Below are positions 9,549 to 16,380 of a DNA stretch of 64,000 nt, piece after piece. The stretch covers positions 1-64,000 of the forward strand of contig JBJTDR010000101.1 in NCBI GenBank assembly GCA_046092445.1, given 5' to 3'. A program made the translations under genes and the position numbers. The stretch's first letter is position 1, and every line of letters begins with the position of its first letter. Source of the stretch: CAIUPE01 sp046092445. Its GTDB lineage: Bacteria; Pseudomonadota; Alphaproteobacteria; Rhizobiales; Beijerinckiaceae. The notes beneath the pieces are model-generated. The model made no database searches. It was not told the origin of the DNA and saw nothing but the letters and a program-made list of their open reading frames with translations.

Positions 9549-9592
9549 CGAAAAAGACGGCCTTCGACGCAAGACACTGCATTGAAGGCCGC
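9549..9592 (-). terminator. Rho-independent terminator of the rhodopsin gene
   Basis: An eight-base-pair stem is formed by CGGCCTTC (9558-9565) and GAAGGCCG (9584-9591) with an 18-base loop. Read on the minus strand the stem is followed by GTC, then TTTTTCGTTTTTT. It begins about 15 bases after the rhodopsin stop codon and should separate rhodopsin from crtE. Confidence 0.8.
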
Positions 9593-9606
9593 CCCGTTCA
9601 GATCAA

Positions 9607-10398
9607 TTACTTCGTGGCCTTGTCCGTTTCACTCACGGCAACCGACCAGATGATCACACCGAAGGCGATCTTGTTGAGAACGTCGGCGAGATTGTAGATG
9701 ACATTCAGCGCCTTCATGCTGCTTGCCGGATCGCTGCCTGTCAGGTAACCGAAGAAATAGCCGATCGGATAGATCGCCCAGCCGAAGGTCACAATCAGAC
9801 GCATCAGGCTGAAAGCGGACTGCACCGATGCTGGTGCCTGGCTGGCATTGATCTTGCCGGCTTCGCCGAGGAAGATTTCGTAGAGAATGTACGCCCAGCC
9901 AATCATACCAACGATGAAGGCTGGCCATACGCCGACATAGCCTGCTTCGCCGACATAACCGGCAACCAGCATGACAAGCGTACCGATCATCAGACGCCAG
10001 AACACGCCCACTGGCACTTTCGTGATTGCCGAGAGGATCAAGTAGAACTCGACCATCAACAATGGCACAGTGATCAGCCAGTCAATGTAGCGATACACGG
10101 TCGGCGTCGAGCCTGTCGCGACCCAAACATCGCGCATGTAGAAATAGTGCACGGCGGCAATCAACGTCACCAGACCCGAAACGGTCAGCGAGGTTTTCCA
10201 CTTTCCTGCAACGCGCTGCGTTTCCAGAAAGAAGAAAGCCGTCGACGCGATGAGGGCCATCGAGATCAGCCAGAAGGAGATACCGACGAAATCATCTGGC
10301 TTCAGTTCAGATGAAGCGAAGGCCTCGCTCCCAAATGCCAACAACATGGCAGAACTTGCGACCCCGAGGCGGGTCAAAGGATTATTGAGTGTGATCAT
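9607..10398 (-). CDS. Proteorhodopsin, green-type light-driven proton pump
   Basis: The protein has 263 residues, seven membrane helices and a short N-terminal signal-like segment ending near AFGSEAFASS. Key residues can be read directly: His84 (His75 of the reference proteorhodopsin), Asp106 in RYIDW (proton acceptor, Asp97), Leu114 (position 105, leucine gives green tuning), Glu117 (proton donor, Glu108) and Lys243 in LNKIAFG (retinal Schiff base, Lys231). An outward proton pump is therefore expected. The start at 10398 is preferred over 10419 because CAGGAG lies nine bases upstream. The terminator after the gene and the promoter before it make it a single-gene transcript next to the retinal operon. 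Confidence 0.95.
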   Translation of the reverse strand: MITLNNPLTRLGVASSAMLLAFGSEAFASSELKPDDFVGISFWLISMALIASTAFFFLETQRVAGKWKTSLTVSGLVTLIAAVHYFYMRDVWVATGSTPTVYRYIDWLITVPLLMVEFYLILSAITKVPVGVFWRLMIGTLVMLVAGYVGEAGYVGVWPAFIVGMIGWAYILYEIFLGEAGKINASQAPASVQSAFSLMRLIVTFGWAIYPIGYFFGYLTGSDPASSMKALNVIYNLADVLNKIAFGVIIWSVAVSETDKATK

Positions 10399-10450
10399 TC
10401 TGAGCGTCTCCTGTTCCATAGTGTGTTAATTATCGTTCGAAGCAATCGTC

Positions 10451-10478
10451 AGTTTAGCATTAAATTAAAAGTAATCAA
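10451..10478 (-). promoter_or_regulatory. Candidate sigma-70 promoter of the rhodopsin gene
   Basis: On the minus strand TTGATT (10478-10473) and TAAACT (10456-10451) are spaced by 16 bases, and TGC immediately precedes the second box, giving an extended -10. The start codon is about 45 bases downstream of the expected transcription start. The assignment is by pattern only. Confidence 0.4.
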
Positions 10479-10598
10479 CAACACGGATCAAAAATCCGGC
10501 GACGGCGCCGATCGCGTCCGGGCATTATTGCTTCCCGTATCAGCGATTATCACGATGGAGGACGCATGCCCGCGTCCGAGCTTTGCGAAGCAATCGGC

Positions 10599-10634
10599 GA
10601 CAGCGGTGTCAGGAGAGACAGCGGTGTCAGGAGG
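10599..10634. repeat. Two tandem copies of an 18-base unit
   Basis: GACAGCGGTGTCAGGAGA is followed at once by GACAGCGGTGTCAGGAGG. The units differ only in the last base. Each unit contains the near-palindrome GACAGCGGTGTC. It sits about 200 bases upstream of the rhodopsin start. Confidence 0.85.
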
Positions 10635-10818
10635 ATGTCTCAAACCCACCCGCCTCATGAAAAAATAGTGATCTCAATAACTTGAATAAGGGCCTCCCGA
10701 CAGGGCAGGTTCCGGCACGTTCGGAATGCAAACGCCCGTTCCTGCGCAATTATCGGGTACACGTCGCCCCGTTCCGGTTCTTCGGACCCTCGTGCCGCCT
10801 CCCTTTCAGATGCGGCTT

Positions 10819-10858
10819 TCCGCCCTGTCGCACGACTTGCGGGGCGCGACAGGGCGGA
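10819..10858. repeat. Perfect 13-base-pair GC-rich inverted repeat
   Basis: TCCGCCCTGTCGC (10819-10831) and GCGACAGGGCGGA (10846-10858) pair perfectly around a 14-base loop. It follows the amidohydrolase gene (minus strand) by about 85 bases and could end that long operon, but neither strand shows a T-run after the stem, so it is not a canonical intrinsic terminator. Confidence 0.75.
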
Positions 10859-10943
10859 TCATGCTCGCCGCCGTCGGGCATTTTGCATCGCCGGGAAGCA
10901 TTCCTGCCGAATCAGGTCGGACGATCTTTTCCGGCCCGGAAAG

Positions 10944-12335
10944 TCAGTCCCGACGTGTCGTTGGCAGCAATGCGTCCGACCCGTTCAGTACCCGCTCTAA
11001 CGCGTGATGCAACGGCAGCGGGTCGGTCACCTTTCTGCCGCGGCAGAGTACGATCCGGTCGGCTTGATCCCGACACAGGAGCGTATTCACGCTGCGGGCG
11101 GAAAAGATCACCAGATTCGCCGGAAGCCCGACGCCGATGCGCCCGAGATCCGGCCGCCCGATCAGATCAGCCGGCACGCGGGAGGCCATTGCGAGGCTTC
11201 CGGTCAACGGCTCGTCAGCCTGAAAGATGCGGATCGCCTGCTTCAACGTATCCAGCATGTCATGGTCGCCATAGGCGTACCAGGCATCGCGGCAGTTGTC
11301 ACCGCCGATCGCAAGCGGCAGGCCCGCCGCACGGATCTCGTTCGCCGCAGTCACCCCCCGCCAGCGCGGCGTTCGGCCCGCTTTGCGATCCATCAGATAC
11401 ATCATCGGTGTCGGCATGGACACAAAGGCGAGGTCCGCCTCCTTGGCAAGGCTGAGTGTATTCTCGATCACCTCTGGCGGCTGAAGCGCGAGATTGACGC
11501 AATGGCCGAGCACAACCCGCCCTTGAAAGCCGCTGCGCAGGCGCGACCGGGCGATCTCCGGAATGGTGAACACCGAAACATCCTCGGTCTGGTCGACATG
11601 CAGGTCCACGTCGAGGCTGCGCTCCTTGGCCAGAGCAAAGAGGCGATCAAGTGCTTCCCCCAACGTGTCATAAGTGCCATTCTCGCCGCGCTCCAGCGTG
11701 TCGGTGACCCCGCCAAGGATGCCGCCCATCGATGCCGCCAGATCTGCAAGATCACGGGCCTCGTCGCCGGTCCAGGCCTCCATCGCGGCGATCGTGACGC
11801 CTTGAAGGTCGACGCGGCCCGCCCATTTGCCGCGTAACCGATCGAAAACGCGATATCCGCGCCGGGAAAGAGCCAGGGTCTCGCTGTCCACATGCGTCCG
11901 GATAGCGGACACGCCATGGACATGGGCGCATTGGAGGCCGAATTCCATGCGGAGGGTCATGTCTTCGTCTGTCCAACGGTCCCAGTCCATGGCGGTCAGG
12001 GAGAATCCGCCATGGATCGTCCCGTCCGGTCGCACACGGGGGATTGCCTGTCCGCAATCCAGATGCGTGTGCATGTCGATAAAGGCAGGCCAGACATGTC
12101 GGCCATCTAGGCATACGGGAGCTCCGTTCTCCGGCCCCGAGCCCGCTGGAAAAAGCGCCGCAATCATGCCCTGATCAACCAGCACATCTAGCTGCAACGC
12201 ACCTTCAGCGTCTGAAACGGCGGCTGGAGGCGGATCGAGAACAAGTTCCGCAGGTATCCTCGCGTTCGACAACATCAGCCTGCTGTCCGGCGGTATCATC
12301 AGCGCCGGTTCAATCTGCGTCCACCACCTTTTCAT
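10944..12335 (-). CDS. Cytosine-deaminase-like metal-dependent amidohydrolase
   Basis: About 463 residues from the chosen start MKRWWTQ. It is an amidohydrolase-superfamily TIM barrel: metal ligands appear as DMHTHLD, LHVDQ, GHCVN and IGGDNCRD, in the order of cytosine deaminase. The catalytic glutamate that follows the second metal-histidine block in E. coli CodA (HxDE) is here a glutamine (HVDQ), so a different substrate or altered chemistry is possible. It is the last gene of the amine operon, 31 bases after the binding-protein gene, which suggests deamination or ring opening of the imported compound or its product. The exact start is uncertain because no clear ribosome-binding site is seen. 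Confidence 0.8.
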   Translation of the reverse strand: MKRWWTQIEPALMIPPDSRLMLSNARIPAELVLDPPPAAVSDAEGALQLDVLVDQGMIAALFPAGSGPENGAPVCLDGRHVWPAFIDMHTHLDCGQAIPRVRPDGTIHGGFSLTAMDWDRWTDEDMTLRMEFGLQCAHVHGVSAIRTHVDSETLALSRRGYRVFDRLRGKWAGRVDLQGVTIAAMEAWTGDEARDLADLAASMGGILGGVTDTLERGENGTYDTLGEALDRLFALAKERSLDVDLHVDQTEDVSVFTIPEIARSRLRSGFQGRVVLGHCVNLALQPPEVIENTLSLAKEADLAFVSMPTPMMYLMDRKAGRTPRWRGVTAANEIRAAGLPLAIGGDNCRDAWYAYGDHDMLDTLKQAIRIFQADEPLTGSLAMASRVPADLIGRPDLGRIGVGLPANLVIFSARSVNTLLCRDQADRIVLCRGRKVTDPLPLHHALERVLNGSDALLPTTRRD

Positions 12336-12366
12336 CGCGGTTCGCACCGGGGTTCGGAGCGGTCGG

Positions 12367-13416
12367 TCAGAAACCTGCCTTGATTTTTTCGAACTCTGCG
12401 ACCTGACGGTCCCTGAGCGCGAGATCAAAGGGCAATTGCGCAAGCGTCGGTCCGTTGATCGGGCTCAGTCCGCTATCATCGAGAAGTTTCGCATCCAGCT
12501 TTTTCATGCCTTCCGAATTGGCATGCCCGTACCCGATCGCGTTGACCAAAGCCGGTGCGCCATCAGGGCGAATCCACGAATTCACGTAATCGTAAGCCTT
12601 GTCCTCCTTGCCTTTGCCATTTTTCAGATTGACCAGACCGCAAAACCAGGTGGTCACCCCTTCCTTGGGCGTGCGCTGATACCCGACCGGGAAATTCTCT
12701 TTCCGCAGAAGAGACACGCCGTCAGGCCATGACCACGCCACCAGCACCTCGCCGGATTTCATGAGCTGCACCAATTCGGATCCCGAATTCACATAGGCAC
12801 GAACCCCGGGATGGATCTTTCGCAACCAGTCCTTGGCCGCGTTGAACTGTTGGTCAGTCACTTTGGTCCAGTCGGTGACGCCCGTCGCAAGATAGGCCAG
12901 CGCCCAGACATCATCCGCGGCATTGGGTAACGTGATGCGGTTGGCATATTTCGGATCGGTGAACACCTGCAGTGTCGCAACATCCGATGTAGGAACCTTT
13001 TCAGTATTATAGGCAATCGCCGTTACGCCCCAATCCGCCGGGATGATCCAGACACCCTTATCATCCTGAACCACGCTGGATTTCAGAAACTCGGGCATGA
13101 TATTCTTGAATTCGGGAATTTTCGAGACGTCCCATGGTTCGATCAAGTTCGCTTCGCGGTATTTCGGAACCATTTGTGCGCAAGGATGCGAAACATCCGC
13201 CGCAAAGCCCGTCATTGCCTTTTGAAATGTATCATCGTCCGAATTGACAAAGGCATAGGTCGGCCTGACACCCCACTTTTCCTTGTAGGCTGCGTATAAA
13301 CCTTCAACGTCGAACCCCGGCCAATCCGTCACGACAAGCTCCGGATCGTCGGCATGGGCTGGAATTAGAAACGCCAGAAAAAATGCACCACACAGAAATT
13401 GACGTGCCTTTTTCAT
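12367..13416 (-). CDS. Periplasmic binding protein of a spermidine/putrescine-type ABC importer
   Basis: The protein has 349 residues with a Sec signal peptide (MKKARQFLCGAFFLAFLIPAHA, written only to mark the cleavage after AHA). The mature part is a PotD/PotF-like fold: LVVTDWPGFDVEGLYAAY at the start, VSHPCAQMVPKYREA and DKGVWIIPADWGVTAIAYNT in the body. It binds the substrate for the permeases encoded just upstream. The substrate is unknown; neighbours point to a small nitrogen compound such as a betaine, creatinine-like or methylated amine. Confidence 0.87.
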   Translation of the reverse strand: MKKARQFLCGAFFLAFLIPAHADDPELVVTDWPGFDVEGLYAAYKEKWGVRPTYAFVNSDDDTFQKAMTGFAADVSHPCAQMVPKYREANLIEPWDVSKIPEFKNIMPEFLKSSVVQDDKGVWIIPADWGVTAIAYNTEKVPTSDVATLQVFTDPKYANRITLPNAADDVWALAYLATGVTDWTKVTDQQFNAAKDWLRKIHPGVRAYVNSGSELVQLMKSGEVLVAWSWPDGVSLLRKENFPVGYQRTPKEGVTTWFCGLVNLKNGKGKEDKAYDYVNSWIRPDGAPALVNAIGYGHANSEGMKKLDAKLLDDSGLSPINGPTLAQLPFDLALRDRQVAEFEKIKAGF

Positions 13417-13587
13417 CTCGTGTCCCTCCGATCATTGCGATAAAACGCGGATCAGGTTAACGGCCTGCACGTCTGTCGCACGCAAAAAAATCGAACCTCG
13501 CAACATGGTTTTTCTTTTGCAGGATCAGCGCCGTGCCGAGCACTGCGAAAGCCGGAACGGTGCCATCCGGCAGGCTGGTTTGCCCCA

Positions 13588-13602
13588 GCGGCCAACGGCC
13601 GC
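13588..13602. repeat. Short GC hairpin between ATPase and binding-protein genes
   Basis: GCGGCC and GGCCGC pair around AAC in the 200-base space after the ATPase gene and before the binding-protein gene. Such hairpins often modulate the relative amount of binding protein. No T-run follows on either strand. Confidence 0.45.
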
Positions 13603-13616
13603 CTTGCACCGTAGGC

Positions 13617-14714
13617 CTAACGAAACAAGACCATCGCGTCCGCGCTCCACGCCACTCTCGCTTTCGCACCGATGCCGAGAACAGGTCGGCCAAACTCGTT
13701 GCGCATGGAGAGCCGAACGGGTCGGTCCGAACCATCCAGCTTGATTTCATAATGGGTGAGGTCACCCAAATAGGTCACATTGCCGATTGTCGCCATGCTC
13801 TCCCGATCAGGCGTTGTTTGGCCGTCAAACAAGATCGTCAGCGCCTCCGGCCGGAAGCCTAAACTGGCCTCGCCTTCGGATGGAATACCCGCAATCTGGT
13901 CCGCTCTGAGTGTGAACCGTCCAAGGCCTTCAGCACTTACTTGCGCAACATGATCCGATTCAATCGTGATCGTTGCGGGCAGAAAACTCATTGTGCCGAT
14001 AAAGTCCGCAACACGACGGCAGTTTGGTCGGCGATAGAGCGCCTGCGGATCGGCCAGTTGCGTGATCTCTCCTTCGAACATGACGGCGATCCGGTCCGAC
14101 ATCACCAGCGCCTCTTCTTGATCATGTGTCACTAAAACAAACGTGATCCCCACCTGCCGCTGGAGCCTGATCAGTTCGAACTGCATCTGCTCGCGTAGCT
14201 TCCTGTCTAAAGCCGATAGGGGCTCATCCAGGAGCAACACCTTGGGCTTCAGGATCAGGGCCCGGGCCAGCGCAACCCGTTGCCGTTGCCCACCGGACAA
14301 AGCATGCGAGGCACGCGCGCCGAACCCCGCCAAACCCACCATATCGAGCGCCTCAGCGATCGCACGCGCCTTCTCGGTCGGTGATCTCGGGTCACGGCGT
14401 AGTCCGAAGCCGACATTCTGCTCGACTGTCAAATGGGGAAAAATCGCATAATTCTGAAATACCATATTGGTCGGCCGCAAATTTGCGGGAACTGCCACCA
14501 TGTTCCCGCCATCGATCAGAACTGAGCCCGATGATATCTCTTCAAATCCGGCAATCGTGCGAAGCAGCGTGGTCTTTCCGCAACCGGACGGTCCCAGCAG
14601 CGAAAAGAATTCGCCTGCTTTGATCGAGGCTGTAATGCCGCGGAGCGCATGATACGTGCCATAGTGCTTGTGGACATCTCGAAGCTCGATCATTGCGGAT
14701 TTCTCTGAAGTCAC
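13617..14714 (-). CDS. ATP-binding protein of spermidine/putrescine-type ABC importer
   Basis: The 365-residue protein is a PotA-like ATPase. It shows Walker A GPSGCGKTT (about residue 39), Q-loop MVFQNYAIFPHLTV, signature LSGGQRQRVALARAL, Walker B VLLLDEPLSALD and the switch histidine in LVTHDQEEAL. The C-terminal third is a TOBE domain (ending in RVAWSADAMVLF), as in MalK/PotA proteins. It energises uptake by the two permeases encoded upstream. Its start overlaps the second permease gene by four bases. Confidence 0.92.
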   Translation of the reverse strand: MTSEKSAMIELRDVHKHYGTYHALRGITASIKAGEFFSLLGPSGCGKTTLLRTIAGFEEISSGSVLIDGGNMVAVPANLRPTNMVFQNYAIFPHLTVEQNVGFGLRRDPRSPTEKARAIAEALDMVGLAGFGARASHALSGGQRQRVALARALILKPKVLLLDEPLSALDRKLREQMQFELIRLQRQVGITFVLVTHDQEEALVMSDRIAVMFEGEITQLADPQALYRRPNCRRVADFIGTMSFLPATITIESDHVAQVSAEGLGRFTLRADQIAGIPSEGEASLGFRPEALTILFDGQTTPDRESMATIGNVTYLGDLTHYEIKLDGSDRPVRLSMRNEFGRPVLGIGAKARVAWSADAMVLFR

Positions 14715-15520
14715 GAGATGCCTCCAGAAAGAGTGCTTCCGACCCGCGCGAGCCCGCGGCGCCGGAAATATTCCGCCAACCCGAGCAGGATGATCGAGAC
14801 GAGCACCAGGATTGATCCGAGCGCCAGCATTGACGGCACCCGCGCCGGAAAGCGGAACTGACCGTAAATATAGGCGGCAAGCGGCGTATTCGTACCGCCG
14901 AGGAAGAAAGCGATGACGAATTCGTCAAGCGAAATCGTGAAACACATCAGGAGCGACGAGATGATGCCGGGTGTAACCAGCGGCAGAATGACAAGGCGGA
15001 ACGCCGAAGCCGGCGTCTCGCCGAGATCGTAAGCCGCTTCTTCCAGCGATCGGTCCAGCGCGTGGAATGCAGTTGACATGATCGCTACCGCAAAGGGAAT
15101 ACAAATCAGGACGTGGCCAAGAATGATCGTCCACAGCGAGAGCGGAATACCGATTGCGAGCAACACGACCAAAATCGACATCGCAATGATCATATTGGGC
15201 AAAACCATCGGCAGCATGATCATGCCCATAATCCCGCCCTTGAGCGGAAACGCGTATCGGGTGCTGGCACGCGCAGCGAGAATGCCGAAGCAGGTGGAAA
15301 TCACAGCCGTTGAGCCCGAGACGATCAATGAATTCTGCAAGGCGCGTAACAGTTGCGTGTCATTCCACATCGCCGAAAACCATTTGGACGAGAAGCCCGA
15401 GAGCGGGAACGCGATCACGCTTGACTCGTTGAACGCAAACAAGGGGAGTAATGCAATGGGAGCATAAAGGAAGATCAGATAGATGATCGTATAGGCGCGA
15501 AGGCTGTTTGCTCGGGTCAT
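14711..15520 (-). CDS. Permease of spermidine/putrescine-type ABC importer (PotC-like)
   Basis: The gene encodes 269 residues with about six membrane helices and the EAA loop EEAAYDLGETPASAFRLVIL that contacts the ATPase. The start at 15520 is chosen because it overlaps the first permease stop as ATGA; the longer frame upstream reads through that gene. It forms a heterodimeric channel with the neighbouring permease. Confidence 0.9.
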   Translation of the reverse strand: MTRANSLRAYTIIYLIFLYAPIALLPLFAFNESSVIAFPLSGFSSKWFSAMWNDTQLLRALQNSLIVSGSTAVISTCFGILAARASTRYAFPLKGGIMGMIMLPMVLPNMIIAMSILVVLLAIGIPLSLWTIILGHVLICIPFAVAIMSTAFHALDRSLEEAAYDLGETPASAFRLVILPLVTPGIISSLLMCFTISLDEFVIAFFLGGTNTPLAAYIYGQFRFPARVPSMLALGSILVLVSIILLGLAEYFRRRGLARVGSTLSGGIS

Positions 15521-16380
15521 GGCACCCGCCTCAGAAAACGCCGGTTCAAAAACAAAAACAAGAGGCCGGCAAGCGAGACGACGGCCATGGCGACCACCGC
15601 CATTGCCGAACCCGAGGCTCTGTTGTTGAGCTTTAATAATTGCACTTCCACCAGATTGGCGATCATCGGGGATTTGCCGCTGCCGATCAGGTCGGGCGTC
15701 ACATAATCGCCAACAGTCGGAATGAACACAATCAGAACTGCAGCAGCGACGCCCGGCATGGAAAGCGGCAGAGTGACACGCCGGAACGTGCCCCAATAGG
15801 TCTCGCCGAGATCCTGCCCGGCTTCCAGCAGCGAACGGTCAATTCTTTCCAGAGCGACAAAAATCGGCAGAATGGCGAAGGGTGCATAGGCATGTGCCAG
15901 GGTGACAATCATCGCCGCCGTCGCATTGGTCATGAACGACATCGGGCCTGATGTCACCCCGATCGTGTCCAATGTCGAGGAGATGATACCGCCATAACCG
16001 AGGATCACCTTCCACAAAAAGACCCTGATGATATAGCTCGTCCAGAACGGAATTGTGATCAGGAACAGCCAGAGGGATTTCTTCGGTTCACGCACATAGA
16101 AACTGACGAAATAGGCGATAGGATAGGCCACAATGACGGTTGCGATAGTTACCGTGATTGACACGATCAAGGTCCGTAACATGATCGCGCGATAAATCGG
16201 GTCCGTCAAAGTATCGGCGTAGTTTCTGAAGGTAAAACCAGCTTCGAACCCCCTCGGTCCGCCGGAAGCGAGCGAGTGCAGGAAGAGGGCTGCCATGGGT
16301 GCAGCCAGCAGAAGCAATGCGAACACGGCCGTCGGGCTGATCAGGAGAAGTCCACCTCGTGCCTCTGAATGCCTGCTCAC
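15517..16380 (-). CDS. Permease of spermidine/putrescine-type ABC importer (PotB-like)
   Basis: The protein has 287 residues, six predicted membrane helices and the EAA loop EAGQDLGETYWGTFRRVTLP. It begins inside the last codons of the dimethylglycine-dehydrogenase-like gene's coding strand neighbour (ATGA overlap at 16377-16380), so catabolic enzyme and importer are translated in a chain. Length and hydrophobic pattern are normal for PotB. Confidence 0.9.
   Translation of the reverse strand: MSRHSEARGGLLLISPTAVFALLLLAAPMAALFLHSLASGGPRGFEAGFTFRNYADTLTDPIYRAIMLRTLIVSITVTIATVIVAYPIAYFVSFYVREPKKSLWLFLITIPFWTSYIIRVFLWKVILGYGGIISSTLDTIGVTSGPMSFMTNATAAMIVTLAHAYAPFAILPIFVALERIDRSLLEAGQDLGETYWGTFRRVTLPLSMPGVAAAVLIVFIPTVGDYVTPDLIGSGKSPMIANLVEVQLLKLNNRASGSAMAVVAMAVVSLAGLLFLFLNRRFLRRVP

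Larger units (their letters stand above)
10420..10943. other. Intergenic region upstream of the rhodopsin gene
   Basis: These 524 bases contain no gene I can support. They hold a candidate rhodopsin promoter, a small hairpin CGGAT/ATCCG (10484-10498), an 18-base tandem repeat and a 13-base-pair GC-rich hairpin, listed separately. Open frames across 10682-11455 are shadows of the GC-rich amidohydrolase gene and lack start signals. Confidence 0.7.

Noticed and set aside
9607..10398. Xanthorhodopsin with a carotenoid antenna
   Set aside because: The operon has no ketolase or hydroxylase gene that would make the antenna carotenoid, and the active-site residues and sequence pattern match proteorhodopsin.
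10682..11837. Long plus-strand frames beside the rhodopsin region
   Set aside because: They overlap the amidohydrolase gene antisense or cover the structured intergenic DNA, and show no family features.
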